This document shows positions 1 to 9,695 of a stretch of DNA of 64,000 nucleotides, in pieces. The stretch is taken from the NCBI GenBank assembly GCA_021234155.1, contig JAJEKV010000027.1:11358716-11422715 (forward strand). The letters are read 5' to 3'. The DNA comes from Isoetes taiwanensis. Lineage: Eukaryota; Streptophyta; Lycopodiopsida; Isoetales; Isoetaceae. The translations under genes and the position numbers were made by a program. Positions within the stretch are counted from its first letter, which is position 1. Each line of letters opens with the position of its first letter. Under the pieces are notes generated by a model that worked only from the letters and a program-made list of their open reading frames with translations, made no database searches and was not told where the DNA came from.

Positions 1-1602
1 TAAAGCTCCACATTTCTGGTTGTATACTGATGCTTTTCATCCCATGGCAGCGGTGGTGCATCCTCTGCATAAACGTTACCTTGTCAAGGTGGTTTGCAAA
101 ATAGATTATAGATGCTTAAGGTAATAAGAATGAGGTGAGGCGAATAAGCTCAACAGCACTAAGCTTATTATGTAATTGATAAGGATATCATATCAAGATG
201 ACTTTCAAAGGTGTGATATTCACAAAAGTCTTCAATGAAATCACTCGTCATAACCTCGCCATAAAGGAGAAGTACTGGCCAATGAATTGTGTTGTCAGAA
301 TCCAGCCATGCCTTATGGCCGCCACTTTGTTCCTTGTATACATAAGGACCCAGTCTCACATTGCGTTTCGCAAGTGCAGATGACAAAGCCTAGCAGATAA
401 TAAACAAATCCATGAAAATTAGTGGAAAAATGATATTGACATAAACCAATATTGCTCATTGATGCTTATTATGCTGAGTACATGAACTGGTCCACCTCTT
501 TTCCATTGCAAGAAGAAAGGACTACGAAAGAAGAACATGGAGCAAAAAACCATCATTGCAGCTTACTTAAATGCCTGCAGCCTATTTAATAATGTTCCTT
601 TGGTTGATTAGAATGTTGATAAACATTTCCTACTGACATATGAAGGTAGCCAGTAAGCCATCTTAATTTGGTCCTGGAATTCAAAAGATTCAGCTTTTCA
701 CTGTCCACTTGAAATTCTGGCTCTTTCTTTTTGGTGATGCCAGAATTCATATTCTCAAAACATTTTAGCTTGCAGTGACTGTTAAAAGACGATTAGACAG
801 CATCAAATACAAGGACCTTTACCTCAGCTTTATGATGTGCTTGCATAATCTGCATCTGCCGAAGCTTGAGATCCAAAGATCTTTTGTTCACCTGTTCCTT
901 TAATGTCCCTAGCTCCACATTTGAGGCATCCCTTGCTACACCATCATTGCAAAATTGAGCTGCCTCCAAAAGCAAATCCAATGCAATCGCGGCTTTTGCT
1001 GCTCGAAAATATGCCTGAAGTTACAAAGCAACTCTATGATGCATTATGCACATGCGCTAGTTACAACATTTTGCTTTTCCTATATATTGAGAATCCTAGA
1101 ACAACCTTTAAATTGCCTGCATTGAATTTTATAGCTTCCTTGGCATCTGAAAGGGCATGCCTGTAATTTCCCAAAAGTAAATGCACTTGCGATCTGTTAG
1201 AATAATATATTGAGTTGTCACCACCAGAGCTAGTTTTCTGATTTATTGCTCGTGTGTAACAGTCAAGTGCATCTACATAGTACTTTCTTCCTTTCTTCAC
1301 AAATTCATTTCCCTGCTCCTGCAAAGCCGACGAGATAAACTGATAGGTTTTCGTAAAACTAAAATCCATTAGACATGTGGGAACATAACATCATTATTAA
1401 ATCTAGATACTTGGGAACAGAACATCATTATTAAATCGAGTTACTCCATACAAGCCATTGAATGCCATAACATGAGGGAAGATTTTTAAACACCAACCTT
1501 AAGTTCATTAGCTGCAGACTCGCGAAGGGCTTCTATTGCCAAAAGATCAGCTTGTTCTTGCTCTGTCAGTGGCTCCGCATCCTTGGACAACCATAGTGCC
1601 AT
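1..1602 (-). CDS. TTC4: TTC4-like TPR co-chaperone, exons 1-5, 3' end beyond the window
   Basis: Five exons join in frame on the minus strand: 1498-1602 (35 codons, start ATG at 1602), 1106-1318 (71), 823-1014 (64), 189-389 (67) and 1-74 (incomplete). Exon 1 carries the plant TTC4 start (MALWLSKDAEPLTEQEQADL). Exon 2 carries TPR units (EQGNEFVKKGRKYYVDALDC; SNRSQVHLLLGNYRHALSDA). Exon 3 adds AYFRAAKAAIALD and a charged helical stretch. Exons 4-5 contain the conserved C-terminal core (HWPVLLLYGEVMTSDFIEDF, then PPLPWDEKHQYT). TTC4/Cns1 proteins bind Hsp90 and Hsp70 in the cytosol and nucleus; that is family knowledge. Introns 1-3 are GT-AG, while intron 4 is AT-AC. No stop or frameshift is seen, so the gene looks functional. 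The remaining C-terminus lies left of the window. Confidence 0.9.
75..188 (-). other. U12-type AT-AC intron in the TTC4-like gene
   Basis: On the minus strand the intron begins ATATCCTT right after the codon for the M of HLDM, and ends in AC just before GTTTATGCAGAG. CCTTGAC, a match to the U12 branch-site consensus, lies at 83-89 with its A at 84, about nine bases before the 3' end. The exon join HLDM/VYAEDAPPLPW reproduces the family alignment, and no GT donor is available. The intron is 114 bases. Confidence 0.85.
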
Positions 1603-2307
1603 CAGTTCCCTTTTAATTCCCCCCGTTGTTTATAAAATCTTGTCCAGAGGAAAATACGTGTTGTCCATTTATCTCGACGTATTTATCTCGACGTATATAA
1701 TTGATATTGTCCGATAGGACGTCCATGTGGCAGAAAATGCTAAGCTCTAAAGCTTAACGCATGTTTTTCCCGGATTTTTCGGGTTGCCTCTAAGGGGCAA
1801 TCCCTTGCTTGTGTGGGTTTTTAGAATATTCTTGATATATGCCAGTGTATTCCTAGAATATGCCAAAAACTGCTACAAACTTGCTATGGGCAGTAAACTG
1901 GCGGTCACCCCTGTTGCTGGGAGGCCGCTGTTCGAACCGTCTAACTGGCTGTGTGTTTCTCAAAAAAAAGATCATGCAAGTATTGATCGCAGCAGACAAA
2001 GTCGCAGAATCATTGGAGCAGGTATGCAGATTTTTAAAGCAGAGTATTGCATGATATTTTAGGGAACGATCTGCTACGCCCAGCAATGGCCGGTGGAAGG
2101 TAAGGCACAAGGTCGACCTTAGTTAAGCCCTTTACTTTCGTCGAACCTTAGAAGCAGGGGAAGGCCCTGTAGATCGGAAGACAGTCCCTGTAGATCGAAC
2201 CACCATCGCCCTTCTGTCTCTCCTTCAACCTTAACCCATTTCAATGCCGACAATCCACCTTGAGAATGGCCTCTAGGGTTCCTCATGCTTCTGCAGGAGC
2301 TGCTTGA
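1603..2307. other. TTC4-like 5' flank, no gene recognised
   Basis: This stretch lies upstream of the TTC4-like start codon and should hold its 5' UTR and promoter. I see only short ORFs with no family likeness and no clear TATA box in the right place. Confidence 0.4.
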
Positions 2308-2475
2308 GTGGGGCAGAGTTTGATGGAGTATTTGGGCAAGGATGGTGCCAATGTCAATGACGATTTGGCCTTGTTAATTTGGCACTTGCAGGCTTCATGT
2401 AAGCAGATTGCAGCTCTCATAGCATCCCCCTGTGCATCCTCTATAAACTTTGCTCTAAATTTCCATGAAGTAAGT
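2308..2475 (+). pseudogene. Fragment resembling chloroplast fructose-1,6-bisphosphatase N-terminus
   Basis: A short reading frame contains LMEYLGKDGANVNDDLALLI and HLQASCKQIAALIASP. This resembles the N-terminal helix region of plastid FBPase (the second chloroplast isoform type: EY-G..G..V.DDL..L..H.Q..CK.IA..VASP). Similarity fades after about residue 45. No further FBPase exon, no catalytic domain and no clear splice sites follow within several kb. I infer an ectopic gene fragment, perhaps carried by a transposon or a relic duplicate. A chance resemblance is possible because the match is short. Confidence 0.45.
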
Positions 2476-2899
2476 GCTTCTAAAGAGCTCCAGAGATGTT
2501 CCAAAGCCTTTGGATATTGTTTCGGTGCGGTATATGCTATGCCCTATTCTTTTATTTATATGTCATTGTAATATTTGTTCCAAAAAATGGCAGTCAGGAT
2601 TGGAAGCTTATAGGCAAAGAATATTTTGGAGTTTGAATTAGGTCTGATTTTTAGGATTCGAAGCTTTTAGACAAAGAAGGTGTTGGGTTTTGAATTAGGT
2701 CTGGTTCTCATGTTGCTATGCACAGTTTATTAGTCATCTGTCAAAGGCTTACTCAGTTAGAAATGAAGTTTGAGGCAAAGAATTTCATGGGTCTTCAATT
2801 ATCTTCTTGTCATGTTGCTAGCCATCTGTCTAACATTATTATCTTTTAGTTGGAACATGTATCATGCCTGTTGACCTTATCCATTTTCAAAACGAGATA

Positions 2900-3240
2900 A
2901 GGGAATTATCTCCTATGTTTAGGAGCTTTAGGTTGAGGGTTCGATCCCATGTATGGATTTGGCTCTCCCCATGATGGGGTGGTAAGCCATAACTTTTTTG
3001 TGCCTTTTGATTCATGGTGGTGGTACGAATCCCCCCATGAATGCCCTTGTCTGCCCGTATTTTATTATTATCTTGTTGCCTTGATGTGGTGGCTATGGTG
3101 TTTAGCTAAGGGGCTTGGCCCAAGGCATGTGATCATGGGCTCAAACCTATATTATGTATGGTTCAATTGGTAGAGGTACGAAAGTGTTATGGTCTTATGC
3201 TTGCAGGTTTGAGGTGCATCGCCAATTGATGGGGTGAGTG
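2900..3240 (+). other. Possible tRNA-derived SINE debris
   Basis: GGGTTCGATCCCA near 2935 fits a pol III B box. About 210 bases on, TGGTTCAATTGGTAGAG near 3159 fits an A box, followed by a weak B-like stretch. No complete cloverleaf, A-tail or target duplication was found, so this is only suggestive. Confidence 0.25.
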
Positions 3241-3383
3241 TATTTTTTTCCTCCTCCTTTTTATGTTGAGGGGTTATGTTTCCCTTTGTGTGTCTGCAAG
3301 ATAGAAAAAAGAATTCAATCTTTGTTTAGAAAGAATATTTTTTGCAAAAGAATCAGTTCCAACTTTTTACTTCTTGTACCAGC

Positions 3384-3548
3384 TACCCTCCAGTTGGTTC
3401 AGAAAGCATGCTAGTGGAGCATGGTGTAGGTTGGGAACGGATTAAATATCCTCCCACTGATAGAAATGCACATGATGTACACATTTCTGACTGCTTAATG
3501 GAGTTAAAACCTGGAGATCATGTCGAAGTACAGTGGCGGCCCATGTGA
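3384..3548 (+). pseudogene. F-box protein fragment (At2g32560-like C-terminal region)
   Basis: The frame reads VGWERIKYPPTDRNAHDVHI followed by SDCLMELKPGDHVEVQWR. This closely matches the conserved block of a plant F-box family, W-R..PP.D.PAHD-HVSDCL-.L.PGDH.EIQWR. In family members the next residues form a WWYGVVGHLE block, but here the frame meets a stop and the block is absent. No F-box motif is present nearby. I call it a gene fragment. Together with the FBPase-like piece 1 kb upstream, it suggests a patch of captured or decayed exons. Confidence 0.65.
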
Positions 3549-3549
3549 C

Positions 3550-4210
3550 TGTTTGTTGAAGAATTGCAGATGCTAATGTTGCATTTTATAGGCATGACGT
3601 ATGTTTGTCGTGCAGCATGGATGCTCCGGCCACGACGAATATGTTCATTTGGGCAACGTTCTAGACTGTCAAGTGTGCCTCCGCAGCACCAAATACCAAT
3701 AGGTTACACTCAAATCCCAAAGTCCATGTGTTCAGCTGGACCTTAGTCTAAGAGAAGCTCAACATCTAAGGAGGAGTTAGTGATGCAAACGGCTACTATC
3801 ACCTTCACAAAATGTCAATGTTTTAAAATAGCAATTTCGATTTATTGTTTAGTATGTTATCAAGTATCAAGTACTCTATTGTCTTCAACTATGACTTAAG
3901 CCACTTCACACTCTGGCCATGGAGGGCAACCTTCTGTGTGCAGCACCTTGTTTCTTTTGCATCAGAAGGAAAAACAACTGAAGCTGCGGCACTTTAGCCA
4001 TCTAGGGCAACTCTGTGACAGTCTCATTGCGGCAAACAGGTATGGCGATGCGATGTGATATGAGGACGAACTTTGGTATTTACTCTTGCCATATCTGTGA
4101 TGTGACGTGACGAGGACGAGCTTTCGAAGCAGCAATGGCTACGGTGACAACAACGGATAACAACAAGCTCTTCGAAAGGGCTGGGAAATGATGGAAACAT
4201 GAGAAAGAAG
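3550..4210. other. Spacer without a recognisable gene
   Basis: One frame gives about 60 codons at 3564-3746 but resembles nothing I know. The rest is stop-rich. Confidence 0.3.
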
Positions 4211-4326
4211 CTTGCAGGACTCCTATCGCTATTGCTTTATGGCTTGCAAGGTAAGCTCGAAATTGTGGTTTGCAGGACTCTTATCGCTATTTGCTTTGTG
4301 GTTTGCAAGGTGAGCTCGAAATTGAG
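4211..4326 (+). repeat. 58-bp tandem duplication (two units)
   Basis: TTGCAGGACTC...GCTCGAAATTG occurs twice with a period of 58 bases and a few substitutions. No gene is associated with it. Confidence 0.75.
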
Positions 4327-5754
4327 TATAAGACTTCTGAATAGAGATGGGTTTCTGCAGGTAGATGCAGTATGTAGGCAAGGTGATGATTTGTCAAGTC
4401 CGATTTAACAAGACATAATGCCCTGCAATCGATCTGCTTTCTTCATATGCTCTCCTGAAGCAGGTCTTCCAGAGCATACTCAAAAGGACTGACAGAGCAA
4501 GTCTTCCCTTACAATTTCCTTCTTTTCTTTTTGCTTGGAAATGCAATTGAAGAGATCCAGATGTATGTATGGCAGGACAAGGCAAGCTTACATCAGTTAG
4601 AGTTTGCTTTGAAATTGTTACATTGTACAGTGCAGTACAATTGAAATTCAAAGCAGGTATCTCTAAATAGTTTATTTAGGGGTAAAAGCTCCAGTTGTAG
4701 TCCTAAAAGGTATAGGGTTTTGATCATCTGTTATTCTGTAGCTTTGTGCTTTGGTCTTTATTTTTCTTCCACTAGATTAGAAAGTAAATATGTTTCAAAT
4801 TTTTGCAGGAACAGTATTATTCAATTTGGGATTTGTTGTTTTGGTTTTATTAGTGGGTTCAGATCCCATTGGCACTATAGCCATAGTTAAACAACCACAA
4901 TGTTTTCTATCCAATATATAGAGAGTTGGAAGCTAACAAGGGTCCATACTTATCTTGGTGATCCTCAATAAATCGGGTACTGCTTCCAGGTATTGCTGCT
5001 GCATTACTGCTTCCAGGTCATTGCATGTTAGTAAGCATGTCCATGAACGATGCGTACATGAGAGTGACGATGTCGTTTCACTAAACCAGGAAGAATTGGA
5101 TTGAGCGGATGTGGTAGCGAGGCGGCCTAAAATAAATCTGAAGTATTTTCAGATTTTTGTAAGTTTGCTAATGCATGCAAGGCAAAGTCTTGAACTTCTT
5201 ATTAGGAGTCTGTAACATGCAATTAGAGCTGAAAGTAAACCTGCTGAGCATCTGAGGGCGATGTCAACAAGTGCTGCTGCTGCAGCATTACTGCTTCCAG
5301 GTGTCACTGCTGCATTACTGCTTCCAGGTCATTGCATGTTAGTAGGGATGTCCAATGACATTAGCAAACATTAGCAAAAGAAAGTTGTCTATTGTTTCCA
5401 TGTCAAATGTTTCTATTGTAACTTTTGTGCCAGCTCAAAGTTCCAACCGCCTGTTGTTCCCCATTTCTTAATATAGTTGCTAGATATTTATCATGTAGAA
5501 ATTCTTTCCTCTAATATTGGCAATAATTTTCAGTGTGGTTTCACCCTATTGTTAAGTTCAACATATGAAAAAAAGTTGCTAAACACATTTAAAACAAAGA
5601 TCACAGTGCTTCAATGCAAAAATGTTTTTGTGAAAAATCTTGGGTTCAATCTAGCATGTTTAGGAACATATTTCGTATTGTTTCAAATTGACACTGATTC
5701 ATTATCAAGCAAAGAATCACTATCAAATGTTGGACATTAATAGCATATCTGTGT
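4327..5754. other. Intergenic, with a dispersed 50-70 bp direct repeat
   Basis: No coding region is recognised. TGCTGCATTACTGCTTCCAGG followed by TCATTGCATGTTAGTA occurs near 4995-5035 and again near 5300-5345. The local composition is rich in GCTGC and TTCCAGG words. Confidence 0.5.
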
Positions 5755-5893
5755 GCAGTGGTTTGGAACCAAAGAACAGTTCGCGGCGGCCTTGGCCGTC
5801 GCGATAAATTTCTTATAGAAAATATATGCGCAGTGGTTTGGAACCAAAGAAAAGTTCGCGGTGGCCTTGGCCATCGCGATAAATTTCTTGTAG
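5755..5893 (+). repeat. 75-bp tandem pair carrying a GC-rich hairpin
   Basis: Two units begin GCAGTGGTTTGGAACCAAAG at 5755 and 5830. Each contains a hairpin (5782-5803 and 5857-5878) followed by GATAAATTTCTT(G/A)TA. The arms are CGCGGCGGCC/GGCCGTCGCG in the first and CGCGGTGGCC/GGCCATCGCG in the second. Related copies lie at 7167 and 51230. On the other strand the flank reads TACAAGAAATTTATCGCG, which resembles CACTA-type terminal sequence. Confidence 0.8.
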
Positions 5894-6658
5894 GAAATAA
5901 ATTCTATTGAGGGATGAATGTTGCTATTTGGTTTTTGGCCACCTAGGCAGAGGTTTGGCATATCCTTGGTATATTCCATGCATGATACCGTGATATTATA
6001 TCCAATTTGAGTGAATCATTGTCATATTTGGCACTGGATTTATATGATCTTCCATGCTAATTTTCCCCAAAAGGAAATATATCAAATAAGTTCCTGCACT
6101 GAAGAAGGATAATTTAATCTAAATGGATCAAACCCACTTATAATAATGGATCAGAAAGAATACCAGATTGCAGCTATCTTAATACTGGATTGACAATATC
6201 ACACTAGATTGAGATATATCTCCAGGTACAAGCAGTTAACTCAAGTTCAAGTTCATTTGTTTCCTTTATGTGTTACGTTCGCTTCAACTGAGCTAGAAGC
6301 CAATTGTTGTGGTTTGCTCAACTACAGTTTTCGTGTTCTCTCCTTCATTTTCAGTTAATTCAACAATTCGTAGGTTTAAAGACCTTTGTTTCCTATCTTA
6401 GTCTTCTATATATAGATCAAGCATAGTTTTTAGAGCATCAAGATCATTTACCAGAGTAGTTTCCGGTTTCATTTTCAGTTTCCCCAGTTATGCCTCCACC
6501 TCATTCATTTCTGTTTTTACCTCATTCATTTCTTCTTTCAAACAATATACTCTCAACTTTATAATCTCATCAATCAAAGTCTTCTGTGTCTGTGAGAAAT
6601 GAAAATGAAATGAAAATGTATAACATCACGTCTGCAGACCACCAGGTCTATGAGACGT
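5894..6658. other. AT-rich spacer, nothing recognised
   Basis: Stop-rich in all frames, with no RNA gene or repeat boundary that I can support. Confidence 0.4.
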
Positions 6659-7066
6659 TCAATAAGTACAATCCACATTGTAAAAAATATCTTCTAACGC
6701 ATCTTCAGACAGAGATGCATTAGTGCTCTCCCACTCATCCTCCATTCTCCCTTTGCATTTATACAATTTCAATAAGTGATCTCTATGCTCTAGCACGTCA
6801 ATGATAAATTGTCCTATCTTAGAGCTTGATAGGTCAAAAAACCCCCTCAAATCATCACCAGTAACTCGGTGTTTGCACCTGAGATGTGCATATGCTGAAC
6901 ATCGTAGAAGCGTATGTGCTTCATCCTCAATGGCATTCATATCACACAGCTTACATACTCTCAAAGCATGAGGAATATGATTCCAACGTCCTACTTCCAC
7001 CCCCAGTCTGTGTGAACTAAGCCTCATCCTACTGATGGCATGTCTGAGCTTAACTGAAATTCCCAT
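6659..7066 (-). pseudogene. Retroelement C-terminal zinc-binding fragment
   Basis: A 135-residue frame contains RVCKLCDMNAIEDEAHTLLR then CSAYAHLRCKH, a C-x2-C...H...C arrangement. Family knowledge places such EDE-H-LL.C..Y..LR blocks in the C-terminal tail of reverse transcriptases of non-LTR-like elements in plants and animals. There is no reverse-transcriptase core on either side, so I read it as a truncated or domesticated remnant. It is open from a methionine codon to a stop without interruption. A small host gene with this zinc motif is the alternative. Confidence 0.5.
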
Positions 7067-7162
7067 TTCAAGGTACTTTGGTGATTGCAGCTGTGGATTA
7101 ATAAGGGAGGGAGGGAGGGAGTTGTTTTAATGTCATGCCACTAGGCAGCATCCAACTGGACA

Positions 7163-7202
7163 TGTTCGTGGTAGCGTTGATTACCACGATAAATTTCTTG
7201 TA
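7163..7202 (+). repeat. Third copy of the hairpin/GATAAATTTCTTGTA repeat
   Basis: The arms are CGTGGTA (7167-7173) and TACCACG (7182-7188), followed by GATAAATTTCTTGTA. Arm sequence differs from the other copies, but pairing is kept. Confidence 0.7.
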
Positions 7203-7331
7203 ATCATAAATATATATATATAATGTGCGCATTATTATACAATAATATAAGAAAGGATGAAAAGTAAAACTACTTTCACCAAGAGCACATCAACGTTTTC
7301 ATTTACCACCAAACCATTGGCAATATCACAC

Positions 7332-8105
7332 TCAGAAGAGAATACTATGAACCGTATAAGTCCATGAATATAAGGTAAAAACACATTGGTCTCCAGCTCC
7401 AGCAGTAAATCCCATGTAAGAATAATCCAAGAGGTACTTACATATATTAATTTCCCATGACAACTTAGGTTTGGAAGGTTGCACGTCATTATAAGAAACG
7501 TAGACACTGATGGTATGAGAAGCACCATCATAACGGATCCAAGCATAAATTTTAGAACCATGGAGATCAACGTCAGAAAAAGAAGTAAGATACGTAGAAG
7601 TGACACCATTAATATCCAACCCAATATGGTTACTATCTGGGTCATTAAACTGGCGACCCCAAGTGGCTGCACTATTCATTATATTATCAAATTCAATAGC
7701 TATCAAATAGTTGTCTTCCTTACCACTAGCATCGGGAACACCGACGCCAAGAAACATGCCCCGAGATGAACTTCCAGGATCCGTCAGATTGGGAGCCAAC
7801 AAAAAGGTTAATCCATCGTTCCTATTACCCACGCTCTGGTATGAGAAATTAGAGGTGAAGGAAACAACAGGCTGGCCTTGTCTGCACATTTGAATTGGTG
7901 TGTTATATAGCGCCCTGCCATAGCTGCCAGAATTAGAAACCGTGAGATGAATCTTTTCACCAATTACCAACCACGATGCATCTCCAGTGAGTGACATGCT
8001 TGTTGGGATGGTGCAGATTATTGACCCAAGATTACTCAAAAGCAAAGCCAGAACTAAGAAAGCCATGCCACTAAGCTCCTTGCCTACACACAGAAGGAAG
8101 AGCAT
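7332..8105 (-). CDS. Legume-type lectin domain protein (lectin receptor kinase-like, no kinase)
   Basis: The 257-residue product starts with a hydrophobic signal-like segment (MAFLVLALLLSNLGSI from an internal Met at about 8066). It continues with an L-type lectin fold: VVSFTSNFSYQ, DGLTFLLAP, LIAIEFDN, NDPDSNHIGLDING and finally YMGFTAGAG with SWTYTVHSILF. The E-x-D and D...H residues that bind Mn/Ca in legume lectins are present. Lectin receptor kinases continue with a membrane helix and kinase domain, but here a stop follows the lectin domain directly. A different frame downstream (7235-7330) gives a hydrophobic tail (VLLVKVVLLFILSYIIV), so a frameshift may have removed a membrane segment. 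No kinase sequence is seen further on. It is either a secreted lectin-only protein or a truncated receptor gene. Confidence 0.7.
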   Translation of the reverse strand: MLFLLCVGKELSGMAFLVLALLLSNLGSIICTIPTSMSLTGDASWLVIGEKIHLTVSNSGSYGRALYNTPIQMCRQGQPVVSFTSNFSYQSVGNRNDGLTFLLAPNLTDPGSSSRGMFLGVGVPDASGKEDNYLIAIEFDNIMNSAATWGRQFNDPDSNHIGLDINGVTSTYLTSFSDVDLHGSKIYAWIRYDGASHTISVYVSYNDVQPSKPKLSWEINICKYLLDYSYMGFTAGAGDQCVFTLYSWTYTVHSILF

Positions 8106-8674
8106 GTGAGTCTGAGCTGATTGATGGATTTCTCACATCGTGTCCCTCTGCTTTTTATGGCACATCATGGCGTGTCAAACACGCTCATGGCGTGTCAACC
8201 ACGCCTCCGATTACTGGATATAACGTGATTGTTGAAGTTGATGTAGAAAAAGTTAGACGTATTTGATGGATTTTTATCAATATGGACAAAAACGAGAGTA
8301 CACAAAATTTACGTGAAATCCAAGAACATTATTAATTCATATATGTTTGTTGGCCGTGGTGCATTTCAAAGCGAATCTTCATGAAATTTGATGGATTTTA
8401 GTGGGAACAAAAATCTTCATGAATTTTGATGGATTTTAGTGGGAACAAAAATGAGAGCATACAAGACATTGATGTGAAAACGCATAGCATTATTATTTAT
8501 TGTTGTGGGCCATGGAAGAAAAGACATTTTTGATGCTCGTCATGGATATCAGGTTGGTATACAATGATTATTTTTGCGTGCGCGTGTGTGTGTGTGTATT
8601 ATTTTTTTTTTTTTTTAAGTATCTCTCCCAGTTCAAGTATATATTCAAGATGTTTATGATATCTAAATATGTAG
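8106..8674. other. Lectin gene 5' flank with short repeats
   Basis: No gene is seen. Short duplications occur (CATGGCGTGTCAA twice near 8168-8200; a GAATTTTGATGGATTTTAGT-type sentence twice near 8387-8450). A (TG)n run followed by about 15 T lies at 8581-8618, and the CTAAATATGTAG before 8675 looks like an intron end. Confidence 0.5.
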
Positions 8675-9473
8675 GTAGATGATGCTGATGTCTCCTCCAA
8701 AATAGATGTCGATTTTGGTTTAATGTTGTCCATAGAGGCATATGAAACCGAAGCAGTAATCCGATTCATCAATAATGTGGATGGGTGCCGCTCAACGTTG
8801 ACTGTTCCCCTGCGTGAAAGAACCCGAAGGGCTACAATCATGAGAACATTACATGTGTCGCAAATTTCCCAAGAATGCTTGGCCTCACTGCCTGAGTGTA
8901 AAATTCCTGAAGAATTGCAAAGATTAGTCCGACCCTTTGCTAGGGACCGCAAGATATTTGGCTTGTGGCCGGTAGACTTACCTATCCCTATGGATCAAGC
9001 ATTTGCTTATTGGGGAAGAAGATACATCATTATGCGGAGCCGCATTTGTCCAGAAGCTAGATTCGGCCTTATCTCTGGCACGCGTATAGAAGTGGAGCGA
9101 GGAACCAACATTCCATTAATGCCATATGCAGGTCCTGAGTATGATTGGAAAACTTGGCAAACTTTGACTAAATATGCTTGACATATGAGGATTTATGGAA
9201 TGAATTCCAATGCTGCGTATTAGCTGTGGGGGCATGTGATGAGGAGTAGGGGTTCATGGCAATATTGCAGGGTTCATCAATAGTTCTATTGACGACCGTG
9301 AGCGATGCAATTGTGAATTTTTAGAGTGTCAAGGAGGGAAGGAAGATTTTTTTACAAGATATGTAAAAGGCAAATTTATCATGGTGTGTGCAATTAAAAG
9401 CATAAACATTGGAGATGAGTTATTCATCAACTATCGTTGTGAGAGACCTCTTCCGTTCGAGATGGAACAATAG
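8675..9473 (+). pseudogene. SET-domain-like ORF upstream of the CACTA transposase
   Basis: From a plausible acceptor at 8674 one frame runs to 9181 (LMLSIEAYETEAVIRFINNV ... RFGLISGTRIEVERG ... MPYAGPEYDWKTWQ). It can be followed in a neighbouring frame through LTYEDLWNEFQCCVL to a stop near 9232. A third frame then gives GNIAGFINSSIDDRERCN and FIMVCAIKSINIGDELFINY before TAG at 9471. GFINSS...N and GDELFINYR fit the RFINHSC.PN and GEEL-YDY motifs of SET methyltransferases; the histidine of NHS is replaced by serine. One stop and at least one frameshift break it. It lies 220 bp upstream of the transposase region in the same orientation, so it may be a captured exon or a transposon gene. Substrate and activity are unknown. 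Confidence 0.5.
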
Positions 9474-9695
9474 TATTGTTGTGCTTAAAAAAAAGGGGAA
9501 TAAAGAGCAATTTTTTTTAAATATGTTTTTTTGTCATTCGTGAGTCTATCTATGCATATGGTTGTATATATTTTATACTTATTATATTATTTGACATGAT
9601 GTTTAATACGTTACTCCTGTTTAATGAACTCATTCAGGGCGGTCTCCATCCTGATCCATTAGTTCTAAGTTACAGGCAAAGGGAAACCTATCGTC

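Noticed and set aside
189-389. A stand-alone 72-residue ORF ending after HLDMISLSIT
   Set aside because: The last residues come from reading into the AT-AC intron; it is exon 4 of the TTC4-like gene.
2930-3210. A functional tRNA gene
   Set aside because: Only box-like words are present; no cloverleaf with paired acceptor and anticodon stems can be drawn.
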